The notes: generated from the sequence alone by a model not told the origin. A DNA stretch of 64,000 bases from JARYLZ01 sp964388275 (GCA_964388275.1 CAYLZD010000001.1:62001-126000); one strand, 5' to 3'; shown: positions 7,747-17,321, counted from the stretch's first letter. Program-made: numbers and translations.

Positions 7747-9906
7747 TCATGATCGCCTGCGTTGCGGAGGACGGTTCTGCTTTCTCTGGGGGCGGCTCTC
7801 TTCCTGGGCGTCTTCAGGCGCGCCTTCCGGTTTTTCCAGGAGAGCTTTGCGGCTCAAAGCCATTTTACCGTTCTCTTCCAATTTCAGCAGTTTGACGGTC
7901 ACCATATCGCCGACCTTTAACACCTCGTCGACCGTCGCGACACGCCTGTGTTCGAGTTGCGAGATATGCAACAGACCTTCCTTGCCCGGAAGTATTTCAA
8001 CAAATGCGCCGAAGTCCGTGATCTTCTTCACCGGACCTGTATAGATCTCGCCCTCTTCCGGCATCGCTACAATCCTGGAGATCATCTCAATGGCTTTTTT
8101 AGCGGATTCTCCGTCGATTGCAGCTACTATCACCCGTCCGTCATCCTCTATGTCCACTTGGGCGCCGCTCTCCGCGACGATCTGCTTGATCACCTTGCCG
8201 CCAGGTCCGATCACGGCGCCGATCATATCGATCGGGACGTAGAGCGTGGTAAGGCGCGGAGCATAAGGCGACAGCTCGGGACGCGGTTCACTGAGTGATT
8301 TGTCCATAATATTCAGTATGTGCAATCTCCCGTCCCTTGCCTGTCCCAGAGCGGCTTCCATTATCTGGAAGGAAATGCCCTTGATCTTGATATCCATCTG
8401 GAACGAGGTGATGCCGTCCCTGGTGCCGGCCACTTTGAAATCCATATCTCCTAGGTGATCTTCGTTGCCGAGGATGTCGCTCAGTATGGCGACTCTGTCC
8501 CCTTCTTTGATCAAGCCCATTGCAATGCCGGCCACGGCTTTTCGCAATGGAACACCCGCGTCCATCAGAGCAAGCGAACCGGAACAGACTGTCGCCATCG
8601 AGGAAGATCCGTTGGATTCCAGAATGTCGCAAAGCAGACGAATAGTGTAAGGGAATTCCTCATCGCCGGGAATGACAGGCTTGAGCGCTCTTTCCGCGAG
8701 ATTGCCGTGCCCGATCTCCCTGCGGCTGGTGCCTCCCATCCGGCCTGTTTCACCGACCGAAAAATGGGGAAAGTTGTAATGCAACATGAAGCGCTTATAC
8801 TCCGTCACGAGTCCGTCGATCATCTGCTCGTCCTGCTTGGTGCCGAGCGTGCAGGACATGAGAGCCTGGGTTTCGCCTCTCGTGAAAAGCGCCGAACCAT
8901 GCGCTCTCGGGAGCACCGAGACATCGGCCGTGATAGGCCTGATATCGCGCACGCCTCGGCCGTCCAATCTGACGCCTTTAGCGAGTATGGTGTCTCTCAT
9001 CGCGCGTTTCTCGATATCCTTCATCAACGACTTTATGATTTCCTCCTGCTCGGGGTACTTTTCCGCGAGCGCAGCAGCGACATCTTCGTACACTTCCTTC
9101 GTGGCCTTCTTGCGCGCGTCCTTGTCGAGCACGGTTTCGGCCAGCATGGCAAGACGATCGGCCGCCAGCTCGGCGACCGCTTCCGCCAGGCCTTCCGGAA
9201 GCTGCTGCGCTTCCACAACGCGATTCTGCACGGCGGCTTCGCCCGCCAGTTCGCCGATGAGCTCGCAGATCTGTCTTATGTAAACCTGGCCGAACTTCAA
9301 CGCATCCAGCATGTCGCCTTCGGACACTTCCTTCGATTCCCCTTCAACCATGAGAATGGAATCGGAGGTGCCGGCAACGACCATGTCGATGTCTGACTCC
9401 TTCAGCTGTGTTCTGGTCGGATTGATGATGAATTCACCGTCCAGCCGTCCCACTCGCACTTCAGCGATCGGACCGTCGAAAGGCGCATCCGACAACATGA
9501 GAGCCGCTGACGCTCCGATGCAGCCCAGAAAATCGCCGTCATTCTCCTGATCGGAAGAATAGACGTTGCAGACAATCTGTGTTTCACAGCGGAAGTTCTC
9601 GGAGAACATCGGCCTGATCGGCCTGTCGATGAGTCGGGCGGACAGTATTTCCTTCTCGGTCGGACGGCCTTCGCGCTTGAAAAAACCGCCGGGTATCTTG
9701 CCCGCAGCCGAAGTTTTTTCCCGGTATTCCACCTGCAGGGGGAAGAAATCAATGCCCTCGCGTTCGGTTTCGTCGGCTACCACGGCAGCGAGCACCATCG
9801 TTTCGCCGTAGGTCACCATGACGGCGCCGCTTGCCTGCTTGGCGAAACGACCTGTTTCAAGCCTGAGGATCCTGCCCCCTATTTCTTTTTCCTTTTGGAT
9901 TATCAT
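7747..9906 (-). CDS. pnp: Polyribonucleotide nucleotidyltransferase (PNPase)
   Basis: This phosphorolytic 3'-5' exoribonuclease turns over mRNA and can also add tails. At 719 residues it is full length. It has two RNase PH domains (about 10-145 and 325-460) separated by the all-helical linker, a KH domain with the GxxG loop in IGPGG (566-570), and an S1 domain from about 620 to 690 (VKKITDFGAFVEI). The tail is basic (QRKQNRPPQRRRS). It lies 33 bp after rpsO, the classical rpsO-pnp order, at the distal end of the rimP-nusA-infB operon. Large open frames on the opposite strand are shadows of this gene. Confidence 0.97.
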   Translation of the reverse strand: MIIQKEKEIGGRILRLETGRFAKQASGAVMVTYGETMVLAAVVADETEREGIDFFPLQVEYREKTSAAGKIPGGFFKREGRPTEKEILSARLIDRPIRPMFSENFRCETQIVCNVYSSDQENDGDFLGCIGASAALMLSDAPFDGPIAEVRVGRLDGEFIINPTRTQLKESDIDMVVAGTSDSILMVEGESKEVSEGDMLDALKFGQVYIRQICELIGELAGEAAVQNRVVEAQQLPEGLAEAVAELAADRLAMLAETVLDKDARKKATKEVYEDVAAALAEKYPEQEEIIKSLMKDIEKRAMRDTILAKGVRLDGRGVRDIRPITADVSVLPRAHGSALFTRGETQALMSCTLGTKQDEQMIDGLVTEYKRFMLHYNFPHFSVGETGRMGGTSRREIGHGNLAERALKPVIPGDEEFPYTIRLLCDILESNGSSSMATVCSGSLALMDAGVPLRKAVAGIAMGLIKEGDRVAILSDILGNEDHLGDMDFKVAGTRDGITSFQMDIKIKGISFQIMEAALGQARDGRLHILNIMDKSLSEPRPELSPYAPRLTTLYVPIDMIGAVIGPGGKVIKQIVAESGAQVDIEDDGRVIVAAIDGESAKKAIEMISRIVAMPEEGEIYTGPVKKITDFGAFVEILPGKEGLLHISQLEHRRVATVDEVLKVGDMVTVKLLKLEENGKMALSRKALLEKPEGAPEDAQEESRPQRKQNRPPQRRRS

Positions 9907-9939
9907 TTTTATTCCTGTGTTTGAGGATTGCGACCCGGC

Positions 9940-10209
9940 TTATTTGCGAAGCTCGAGATCCTTTACGATCCGCCTGTACCGGTCGATGTCTATCTTCTGC
10001 AGGTAGGCGAGGAGACGGCGGCGTTTTCCGACCATCTTGAGCAGTCCGCGTCTGCTGTGATGGTCTTTCTTGAATGCGTTGAAATGGTCCGAAAGTCCGT
10101 TGATCGTCTCGGTAAGGATAGCGATCTGGACTTCAGGCCTTCCGCTGTCGTTTTCGTTGAGACCGAATTTCCTCACGAGTTCGGCTTTGCGTTCTTTTGC
10201 CAGTGGCAT
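9940..10209 (-). CDS. rpsO: 30S ribosomal protein S15
   Basis: This primary 16S rRNA-binding protein of the platform is 89 residues, exactly the usual family length. The signature region around DHHSRRGLLKMVGKRRRLLAYL is intact. It lies between ribF and pnp, and the same order is seen in many bacteria. A purine-rich ribosome-binding site (AAGGAGA) stands just upstream of its ATG. S15 represses its own mRNA through leader structures in other bacteria; no such leader can be claimed here because the ribF-rpsO gap is only about 30 bp. Confidence 0.97.
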   Translation of the reverse strand: MPLAKERKAELVRKFGLNENDSGRPEVQIAILTETINGLSDHFNAFKKDHHSRRGLLKMVGKRRRLLAYLQKIDIDRYRRIVKDLELRK

Positions 10210-10239
10210 TTGATTCTCCTTGAATCTGTTCAGTACTGA

Positions 10240-11190
10240 TTATCTGATTGGTTGCATTAATGACAGAATATTTTTCGCCAGGGCTTCGTCCCTGCGCAAT
10301 TGTTCCGAAAGCGCATCGGCTGATTCGAAGCGTTGTTCATCCCTCATCCGTTCGATGATGTCGATGTCCACCGTCACTCCGTAGATATCTTCATCGAAAT
10401 CGAAGATATGCGCTTCAATGGTCGCCTGAGTCTGCGAAGACACTGTCGGTCTGTAACCGATATTGAGCATCGCAGCGCGCCTGCGACCGCCCGCGAGCAG
10501 CGCATGCGCGGCATAGACGCCGACCTTCGGAATCAGCTTCCTGTCGCACGAAGGCATTATGTTCGCCGTGGGGAAACCGATGGTTCGACCGAGACCGTCT
10601 CCCCGCACAATCACGCCGCTCAGGCGATACGGCCTTCCCAGCAAAGCGGCCGCCTCTGACGCATCTCCGTTCGCGAGCGCCTTCCGGATCTTGGTGCTGC
10701 TGACTTTTCCGCCGCCCGCATTGAAATCGGGGACGACGGTCACCGCCACGTTGTGACGGTTTCCGAGTTCGAGCAGCGCTTCCAGACGTCCCTCGCGTCC
10801 TCTGCCGAACGCATGATCGGCGCCAAGGACGAGATGTTCCGAGCCGAAACGTCCGATGAGAATGCCGGTGAAGAATTCTTCGGCATCGAGCAGGGAAAGA
10901 TCGCGCGTGAAGGGAAGCACGGCGCAGGCGTCCAGACCGGTTCCTTCCAGTATTCCGATGCGTTCTTCGACGGTCGTGAGCAGCCCGATGCGTTCTCCGT
11001 CATTGCGCAGAACCTCCCGCGGATGAGGATCGAATGTGATCAGCACAGCGCGCAGTCGCTTCTCGACAGCGGCCTTGAGCGTCGCATCGATTATCAAGCG
11101 ATGGCCGAGATGCATGCCGTCGAAAGCGCCGAGCGTCACAACCGATGGCTCTGGCGGGGATGCCGCGCGCAGACCGTGCCATACCAGCAT
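10240..11190 (-). CDS. ribF: Bifunctional riboflavin kinase / FAD synthetase
   Basis: This enzyme converts riboflavin to FMN and then FAD. The N-terminal adenylyltransferase domain carries GAFDGMHLGH (the nucleotidyltransferase HxGH-like site) and continues to about residue 165. The C-terminal flavokinase domain starts near RPYRLSGVIVRGDGLGRTIGFPTAN and has the conserved GVYA segment. I place the start at the ATG 11190 (316 residues), just after the truB stop; the longer frame to 11256 would overlap truB and add a basic stretch with no family counterpart. ribF commonly sits between truB and rpsO in this operon type. Confidence 0.94.
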   Translation of the reverse strand: MLVWHGLRAASPPEPSVVTLGAFDGMHLGHRLIIDATLKAAVEKRLRAVLITFDPHPREVLRNDGERIGLLTTVEERIGILEGTGLDACAVLPFTRDLSLLDAEEFFTGILIGRFGSEHLVLGADHAFGRGREGRLEALLELGNRHNVAVTVVPDFNAGGGKVSSTKIRKALANGDASEAAALLGRPYRLSGVIVRGDGLGRTIGFPTANIMPSCDRKLIPKVGVYAAHALLAGGRRRAAMLNIGYRPTVSSQTQATIEAHIFDFDEDIYGVTVDIDIIERMRDEQRFESADALSEQLRRDEALAKNILSLMQPIR

Positions 11191-11194
11191 TATC

Positions 11195-11911
11195 TCAAAC
11201 CGCCGCCGGCGCCATGTTTTGCGCCGCTTTCTCGATTTCGGGTATGGACCAGGCATCGGAAATTCTCAGATCGCCGATTGCCGTACGCCTCAACGAGATG
11301 AGATGCGCGCCGCATCCCAGCTTAATTCCGATGTCGTGCGCGATGGTCCTCACGTACGTGCCTTTCGAGCACTCGAGTCTGAAAGCAACTCCGGGCTTAT
11401 TGAAGCTCAAAAGTTCAAATTTTGAGACATTGATTCGCCGGGCCTCTCTTTCTATTTGAACGCCGCGCCTTGCCAGACTGTACAGACGCCGGCCGTCCTT
11501 CTTCAATGCGGAGTACATCGGAGGCACTTGCTGGAATTCGCCCGTGAAGTCGACGAGGGCTCGACGGATATCGTCTTCAGTGACGGTATCGAAGCTGCGG
11601 CTTTCGAGCACCGGCGTCTCGGCATCATGGCTGGCCGTCGTCTCTCCGAGACGCAATTCGCCTTCATATGTCTTGAACATCGACTGGTACCGGTCAATGC
11701 TCTTCGTAGCCCTCTTCGATGCCAGGATCAGCAGTCCGGTGGCCATCGGATCAAGCGTCCCGGCATGCCCGATTTTCTTAATCTTCAAAATGCGCCTCAA
11801 GCGCCGAATCACATCGAAAGAGGTCATTCCTGAAGGTTTGTCCAAGAGAAGAATGCCGCCCGCGTCATGATGGAATTGTTCAATAGTATTGAATCCCTCA
11901 GGCGATCTCAC
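11195..11911 (-). CDS. truB: tRNA pseudouridine-55 synthase
   Basis: This enzyme isomerises U55 in the T-loop of tRNAs. The catalytic Asp is D54 in the motif GHAGTLDPMATG, and the N-terminal LLLDKPSGMTSFDVI motif of the TruB family is present. At 238 residues it is at the short end; the C-terminal PUA extension found in E. coli TruB seems to be absent or minimal. It overlaps rbfA by four bases (ATGA), so translation is probably coupled, and it is followed four bases later by ribF. Confidence 0.95.
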   Translation of the reverse strand: MRSPEGFNTIEQFHHDAGGILLLDKPSGMTSFDVIRRLRRILKIKKIGHAGTLDPMATGLLILASKRATKSIDRYQSMFKTYEGELRLGETTASHDAETPVLESRSFDTVTEDDIRRALVDFTGEFQQVPPMYSALKKDGRRLYSLARRGVQIEREARRINVSKFELLSFNKPGVAFRLECSKGTYVRTIAHDIGIKLGCGAHLISLRRTAIGDLRISDAWSIPEIEKAAQNMAPAAV

Positions 11912-12261
11912 CTTTTGCTCTCGTCCTCGTGTATTCGGCTCAGTAACTCCTCTATTCGAGCCGCCTTGTTAAGAGTTTCGTCGATGTAGAAACGGATTTC
12001 CGGTGTAAACTTCAGCCGGACGGCCCGGCCGATCCGCATGCGGACGGCTTTATTGTGTTCATCGAGGAATTGCATGATTTCCTCGTTCTTTTTGCCGGAA
12101 TTGAAATGGCTGATGTATACTTTCGCGAGGCGCAAATCGGGGGTCATGATCACCTCGGTCACGGTCAGAAGACCGCAGGAAGACGTGTCTATCTCGCGAA
12201 GGAACATCTCTCCTATGACCTCGCGGATGAGATTGGCGACGCGTTCGGTTCTGATTGACAT
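11908..12261 (-). CDS. rbfA: Ribosome-binding factor A
   Basis: This single KH-fold protein binds the 30S precursor and helps mature the 5' end of 16S rRNA. At 117 residues it is the normal length. It shows SIRTERVANLIREVIGEM at the N-terminus, then the central LTVTEVIMTPDLRLAKVYIS, then IRFYIDETLNKAARIEELL, all typical of RbfA. It lies between infB (22 bp away) and truB (4-base overlap) in the transcription/translation operon. Confidence 0.95.
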   Translation of the reverse strand: MSIRTERVANLIREVIGEMFLREIDTSSCGLLTVTEVIMTPDLRLAKVYISHFNSGKKNEEIMQFLDEHNKAVRMRIGRAVRLKFTPEIRFYIDETLNKAARIEELLSRIHEDESKR

Positions 12262-12283
12262 TCCGGCACTCCTGAGTCTTCAG

Positions 12284-15200
12284 TCAAGCAAGGGTTCTTT
12301 TCGTCTCTACGCGCTCGAAAGCTTCAATGATGTCGCCGACCTTGATGTCGTTGAACCCGTCGAGGCTGATGCCGCACTCGAAATTCGTGTCAACCTCGCG
12401 GACATCGTCCTTGAATCTCTTGAGAGAATCGATGTTCCCTGTAAAGACCTTCATGCCATCGCGCAGGAGACGCACTCTGTTGTTGCGATGAATCTTCCCC
12501 TCCTGCACATAGCATCCGGCGATTGTGCCGACTTTCGAAATCCTGAAGATCTCGCGGACCAGTATGGTCGCAAGAATTTTTTCGGAAACCTCGGGTTGCA
12601 GCAATCCTTCCAAGGCCTGTTTGACGTCGTCGATCGCGTCATAGATGATGTCGTAGAGACGGATATCGACTGTTTCGGTTTCGGCCAGTTTCCTGGCGTT
12701 CAGATTCGGACGCACTCTGAATCCGATTATTATAGCATCAGAAGCGGAGGCGAGCAGAACATCCGATTCGGAGATGGCGCCGACGCCTGCGTGTATGACG
12801 CGAATGCCCACCTCGTCCCTCGACAGCTTTTCAAGGGCGTCGCTGAGCGCTTCGACGGAACCGTCCACGTCGGCTTTCACTATCAGGGAAAGTTCCTCAA
12901 CGCCGCCCAGCTTGATTTGAGCGGAAATGTCATCCAGCGTTTTGCGCCGCTGGCTCCTGAAATCGGATTCCCGTTTGAGTTGTTGTCGCTGGGATGCGAT
13001 GAGCCTGGCATCGCGATCCGATTCCACGACCACGAAGAGATCGCCGGCCTGCGGCATCCCGTTGAATCCGAGCACTTGCACAGGCGTCGAAGGCGTGGCG
13101 CCCGAAACCTTGTTGTCTCTTTCATCGGCCAGTGAACGCACACGGCCGAATTCATTTCCCGCGACAAACGCATCGCCGACGGACAGAGTGCCTTTCTGCA
13201 CGAGAACGGTCGCGACGATTCCCTTTTTGTCGAGCCGGGATTCGAGCACGACTCCGCGGGCTTCCCTTTCGTAATTCGCTTTAAGGTTGAGCAGCTCCGC
13301 CTCGAGAAGTATGCGTTCGAGAAGCTGTTCAACATTCGTTCCGAGTTTCGCCGAGATCGGCACGGCGCCGTAGCGGCCTCCCCAATCCTCTACGAGGATG
13401 TTACGCTCGGCCAGTTGCTGCTTGATGCGCTCGATGTTGGCCGCCGGTTTGTCGATTTTATTGATCGCCACGACAATCGGCACTTTGGCCGCTTGGGCGT
13501 GGCTGATGGCTTCCACCGTTTGAGGCATGACGCTGTCATCCGCCGAAACGACGAGGACCACGATATCAGTCGCTTGTGCACCCCTGGCGCGCATCGCGGT
13601 AAAGGCCTCGTGGCCGGGCGTGTCCAGGAAGGTGATTTTCCTGCCTTCGCTGAGATCCACTGTATATGCGCCGATATGCTGCGTGATACCGCCGCTCTCT
13701 CCGGCGACCACGTTGGTTTTGCGGATATAATCCAGCAGGGATGTTTTACCGTGATCGACGTGTCCCATAATCGTTACAATCGGCGGGCGGGAGGCGAGTT
13801 CCTCCTCCTCGTCGGCCGTATCCTCCAGGGCATCCGAGTCGGCCATGGCGACATGCTGCACCTCGAAGCCGAATTCCGACGCGACCAGTGTGATTGTGTC
13901 GAGATCAAGGCGCTGGTTGATAGAGGCCATTACTCCAAGTCCGATCAGAGAGGAAATGATCTCCGTCACGCTGACATTCATGAGGGATGCGATTTCGCTC
14001 ACCGATGCGTATTCGTAGATCTTGAGCGTGCGCTTCTCGATCTCCACTCTTTCGCTCTCACGCCGCTGCTCCTCTTCTCTGCGCGCTCGTTTCTTCCGCC
14101 GTAGTTGTGAACGTGCGGAAACCGGGCCGTAATCGCCCATTGCCGCGATAGTCCGTTTTATGGCATCTGCAACCTCGCCGGCGTCGACATCCTTGGTTTT
14201 TCCCTTCTTGCCTCTTTTCGCCGCGGTTTTTTTCCTGTCGGAATCCGCCGACTCCTCGGTGGTCTCCGGGACGCCGGACGCTATCTTCTTCTTTTTCTTC
14301 TTTTTGTGCTTCGGCTTCTCATCGGCCTTCTCCGTGGCATCCTTGCCGCGTTCCGCTTTCGCGTGCTGTTCTTTCAACGCTTGGAGATCGATTTTCCCAC
14401 GAACGGTGAGGCCCATTTTCGGCACGCTCGCCCCGATCGAAACATCGAAATCCTCTTTTTTCACGTCCGCATCAGGCTTCTTGCCGGCTTCGATGGAAGC
14501 CGAATCCGCGCCGGTCATGGATTCATCCGCTTTCTGAGCTGATGCTTTCGGCGCCGGAGTTTGCGGCTCGGCGGTCACTACGGAAGCAGGTTCGGTTGAT
14601 GCTTTCGCCTCCTTCCTGCCGGGTTTATCAGCAGCGGTTTTTTTCGGCGGGCGTGTCGCCTTGACGGGCGGACGCTCGATTTCAGCTTCGACCGGTTTTT
14701 CTTCGGTAACCAGCGCAGTCTCGATTTCCTGCTGCGGAGCCGCGGCTGCCGGCTGTTCCGGTATTTCCTCAACTTTTTCGACTTCAACCGGCTTGCTTTC
14801 AACAGGAGGGATGGCTTCCACGACGGGCGGCTGGATTTCAGCCGGTGTTCCCGCGATTTTGGATTCAGCTTCAGGTTTCTTTGCTTCCTCGATGTCGACC
14901 GTAATCGGCGGTGCTTCAGTTTGATCGGAAACGGGAACCGGCGCCTCGGCAGGCGTCGCAGGCGGTTTCACATCTGCGACAGCAGGAACTTCAGCAGGGA
15001 TTTGCGCCGTCGTGGGCACAACCGATTCGGATTCCACTTCAGCTGTAATCCGGGCAGTCTCAGCGGGTTGCGGTTGCTGTTCGAAGACGGGGCTCTCCTC
15101 GTCTTCACCTCTGCGTTTGCGGTCCTGTTCATCAAATTCACGGCGTTTCCGGGCATGTCTCTCGGCTTCCGCCTTATCCTTGCGAAAATGCCGCTCGACA

Positions 15201-15352
15201 AGCCCGAGCATTTCCTCGTCCAGAATCGACATGTGGTTCTTGATATCGTATCCCTTTTTCGTAAGGAACTCTATCAAGGTGTCGTGGGAGAGGTTCAGCT
15301 CCTTGGCAACCTTATAAAGGCGCGTTTTTTGTGTTTTCTCAGACACCGGCAT
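12284..15352 (-). CDS. infB: Translation initiation factor IF-2
   Basis: This GTPase delivers fMet-tRNA to the 30S subunit and promotes subunit joining. It has 1022 residues. The N-terminal IF2_N domain (1 to about 50) is followed by roughly 370 residues rich in Ala, Pro, Glu and Lys, which is a long disordered linker; a second IF2_N-like segment (YEYASVSEIASLMNVSVTE) comes just before the G domain. The P-loop GHVDHGKT is at 530-537, followed by DTPGHEAF and NKID; the EF-Tu-like domain II, domain 3 and the C-terminal fMet-tRNA-binding domain follow. It sits 32 bp after nusA. The long linker makes the protein larger than many homologues, but the core is conserved. Confidence 0.97.
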   Translation of the reverse strand: MPVSEKTQKTRLYKVAKELNLSHDTLIEFLTKKGYDIKNHMSILDEEMLGLVERHFRKDKAEAERHARKRREFDEQDRKRRGEDEESPVFEQQPQPAETARITAEVESESVVPTTAQIPAEVPAVADVKPPATPAEAPVPVSDQTEAPPITVDIEEAKKPEAESKIAGTPAEIQPPVVEAIPPVESKPVEVEKVEEIPEQPAAAAPQQEIETALVTEEKPVEAEIERPPVKATRPPKKTAADKPGRKEAKASTEPASVVTAEPQTPAPKASAQKADESMTGADSASIEAGKKPDADVKKEDFDVSIGASVPKMGLTVRGKIDLQALKEQHAKAERGKDATEKADEKPKHKKKKKKKIASGVPETTEESADSDRKKTAAKRGKKGKTKDVDAGEVADAIKRTIAAMGDYGPVSARSQLRRKKRARREEEQRRESERVEIEKRTLKIYEYASVSEIASLMNVSVTEIISSLIGLGVMASINQRLDLDTITLVASEFGFEVQHVAMADSDALEDTADEEEELASRPPIVTIMGHVDHGKTSLLDYIRKTNVVAGESGGITQHIGAYTVDLSEGRKITFLDTPGHEAFTAMRARGAQATDIVVLVVSADDSVMPQTVEAISHAQAAKVPIVVAINKIDKPAANIERIKQQLAERNILVEDWGGRYGAVPISAKLGTNVEQLLERILLEAELLNLKANYEREARGVVLESRLDKKGIVATVLVQKGTLSVGDAFVAGNEFGRVRSLADERDNKVSGATPSTPVQVLGFNGMPQAGDLFVVVESDRDARLIASQRQQLKRESDFRSQRRKTLDDISAQIKLGGVEELSLIVKADVDGSVEALSDALEKLSRDEVGIRVIHAGVGAISESDVLLASASDAIIIGFRVRPNLNARKLAETETVDIRLYDIIYDAIDDVKQALEGLLQPEVSEKILATILVREIFRISKVGTIAGCYVQEGKIHRNNRVRLLRDGMKVFTGNIDSLKRFKDDVREVDTNFECGISLDGFNDIKVGDIIEAFERVETKRTLA

Positions 15353-15384
15353 GCAGAATTGCGTCCTGTTTTCTTTCGAGAATA

Positions 15385-16704
15385 CTAGAGTTCTTCCACT
15401 TCGTCGTCAATGCTTTCCTCGTTGAAAGCCTCTTTCATCTGCACGACTATTTCGTTCAATTGCTCAATGGTCATGCCGGGAATTCTCGACAGGAGCTCGG
15501 AGACCGGCGCTTGAATCACATCGTTGGCCGTGTTGTATCCCGCCGATTTGAATTTTCCGACAAGTTCCTCTCCGAAATCCTCGATGAACTCGTCCAGTTC
15601 TATCTCATATTCATCCATGGTCTTGGTGATGTCGCCTCCCTCCTTGACGATCTCGATTTTGAATCCGGTCAGTTCGGAGGCGAGGCGGATGTTCTGCCCG
15701 CTGCGGCCTATGGCGAGAGATGCCTGGTCCGGATTGACATGAACCCTCGCTGTTCTTGTCGGCCTGTCGATCTTCACTTCAAGGAGTTTCGCAGGCGCAA
15801 GCGCGCGCTGAACGAACACGAATGGATCGTCGGAATAATTGATCACGTCGATGTTCTCGTTGTTGAGCTCGCGGACAATCGAGTGTATCCGAACGCCCTT
15901 CATGCCGACACATGCGCCCACCGCGTCGATTCTGTCGTCATGCGATTGAACGGCGACTTTCGCGCGTTCACCCGGTTCGCGCGCAATTTTGCGAAGAGTG
16001 ATGATTCCGTCGTAGACCTCCGGAATTTCCTGCTCGAAAAGTTTCTGAAGGAAAAGCCGGTCCGACCTGGAAACGATCACCATCGGCATGCCGCTTCCCT
16101 TCCTCTGCACTTCTTTGACGACGCAGCGGATGACGTCGCCTTTGCGATATCTCTCCTTACCGATCTGTTCGCTCTTGGGAAGAATCAATTCGGTCCGGTT
16201 GTGGTTTATCAGAACATCGTTCTTTCGCACCTGGTAAACGTCGCCCACGACGATTTCACCGATTTTATCCGAATATTCATCGTATATCAGGTCTTTTTCG
16301 ATCTCCTTGATGCGCTGGTTGAGATTCTGTTTCGCGGTGGAAACAAGACGCCTGCCGAACATTTCGAGAGGAAGTATCTCGACGAACTCCTCGCCGGGAT
16401 CGAGGTTTTCCCCCGAGCGCTCGAAGGCTGACGCGGGGTCGATCTGAGTCGCCGGATCTTCCACAGTTTCGACGACCTCGCGTATGAGGAATATCTCGAT
16501 TTCACCCTTTTCCATGTTCGCGACGATCTCAAAATTTGCTGTCGGTCCGTATTTTTTCCGGACCATCATCCCGAAGATGTCCTCGACTATCGTCGTCAAT
16601 CGATCCCGGTCGATGCCTTTCTCGCGGACCATCTGGCTGAACGAATCGATGATCTCGGATTTCCGCTCCTGTCTTTGCTGTTCACGCGAAACCTTAGAGC
16701 TCAT
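15385..16704 (-). CDS. nusA: Transcription termination/antitermination factor NusA
   Basis: This RNA polymerase-associated factor controls pausing, termination and antitermination. At 439 residues from the ATG at 16704 it has the NusA_N domain, an S1 domain (about 135-200) and KH domains, including VDRPTRTARVHVNPDQASLAIGRSGQNIRLA with the GxxG loop. A short acidic helical tail ends DDEVEEL. The start overlaps the rimP stop as ATGA. A 51-residue upstream extension of the frame runs across rimP and is rejected. The rimP-nusA-infB gene order is highly conserved. Confidence 0.96.
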   Translation of the reverse strand: MSSKVSREQQRQERKSEIIDSFSQMVREKGIDRDRLTTIVEDIFGMMVRKKYGPTANFEIVANMEKGEIEIFLIREVVETVEDPATQIDPASAFERSGENLDPGEEFVEILPLEMFGRRLVSTAKQNLNQRIKEIEKDLIYDEYSDKIGEIVVGDVYQVRKNDVLINHNRTELILPKSEQIGKERYRKGDVIRCVVKEVQRKGSGMPMVIVSRSDRLFLQKLFEQEIPEVYDGIITLRKIAREPGERAKVAVQSHDDRIDAVGACVGMKGVRIHSIVRELNNENIDVINYSDDPFVFVQRALAPAKLLEVKIDRPTRTARVHVNPDQASLAIGRSGQNIRLASELTGFKIEIVKEGGDITKTMDEYEIELDEFIEDFGEELVGKFKSAGYNTANDVIQAPVSELLSRIPGMTIEQLNEIVVQMKEAFNEESIDDEVEEL

Positions 16705-17198
16705 TTTGTCTTTTTCCTCCGTGAATCCTTTCCACTCTCCCTCGCATCGAGCACGGGTATTATCACCCCTGTGCGGATGTTTTCGAGAGGAATTTCCATT
16801 GTTTCTCCGTCCGCCGATACGGACACTACTCCGCCCTGTTCGCCGATAATCGAGCATTCAATGCTGCGCCCGCCTTCTTGCGTCTCGAACTGGATGAGAG
16901 CGCGACGATCGCGGTGGCGATTGTATTGCCAGGCCTCGATCAGCGGTTGATCCAATCCCGGCGAGGTGACATCCAGGCGGTAGCCGGCGTCGCCGAATTC
17001 GTCATCAAGAAGAGGCGACAAAACCTTGCTGACCGTGCTCAATTGTCCGAGTGTGATGCCTTCGTCCGTGTCGGCCGTCACCTCGATAACCCTGACACCG
17101 CGCTGCAAGCTCTGCTTCAATCCGAGAAATCGGACTCCTTGCGAGGCAACAGCTTCGGCGATTAGCGATTCGATATGTCCATGATCATTGTCGGTCAT
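16701..17198 (-). CDS. rimP: Ribosome maturation factor RimP
   Basis: This factor is needed for 30S assembly. It has 165 residues from the ATG at 17198. The N-terminal alpha/beta domain shows the GVRVIEVTADTDEGITLGQLSTVSK pattern, followed by YRLDVTSPGLDQPL (the family signature) and a C-terminal SH3-like barrel with a basic tail (RRKKTK). An upstream in-frame codon at 17225 would add nine residues and lies in the leader. As the first gene of the operon it is served by the promoter at 17238-17266. It overlaps nusA by four bases. Confidence 0.93.
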   Translation of the reverse strand: MTDNDHGHIESLIAEAVASQGVRFLGLKQSLQRGVRVIEVTADTDEGITLGQLSTVSKVLSPLLDDEFGDAGYRLDVTSPGLDQPLIEAWQYNRHRDRRALIQFETQEGGRSIECSIIGEQGGVVSVSADGETMEIPLENIRTGVIIPVLDARESGKDSRRKKTK

Positions 17199-17237
17199 AT
17201 AAATAAAAATGCGGGGTGGCCCCACATTCCAGCATCA

Positions 17238-17266
17238 AATATAGACGAAAAACTGATGAGTTGCAA
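17238..17266 (-). promoter_or_regulatory. Sigma70-like promoter for the rimP-nusA-infB operon
   Basis: On the minus strand TTGCAA (17266-17261) is separated by 17 bp from TATATT (17243-17238). The predicted transcript start near 17231 leaves a leader of about 33 bases to the rimP ATG, containing a small GGGG-CCA-CCCC hairpin. Spacing and position fit well; no experimental support. Confidence 0.55.
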
Positions 17267-17292
17267 AGAATATTAGCGTTTTTTTGACAAGA

Positions 17293-17321
17293 TTGTTTTC
17301 GACCGGCGCAAGGGCTATAAT
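17293..17321 (+). promoter_or_regulatory. Sigma70-like promoter for smpB
   Basis: TTGTTT (17293-17298), 17 bp, then a perfect TATAAT (17316-17321). The predicted start near 17328 leaves about 17 bases before the smpB GTG at 17345, which argues against the TTG at 17321 as start codon because it lies inside the -10 box. It is divergent from the rimP promoter. Confidence 0.55.

Noticed and set aside
8455..9396. 313-codon open frame on the plus strand
   Set aside because: Lies wholly antisense to pnp, whose protein is fully conserved; no signal of its own.
12038..13135. 365-codon open frame on the plus strand
   Set aside because: Antisense to rbfA and infB; no family features.
15331..16431. 366-codon open frame on the plus strand
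   Set aside because: Antisense to nusA; no independent evidence.
17284..17289. TTGACA hexamer as -35 box for smpB
   Set aside because: Perfect hexamer, but 26 bp from TATAAT; TTGTTT at 17293 has the correct 17-bp spacing.
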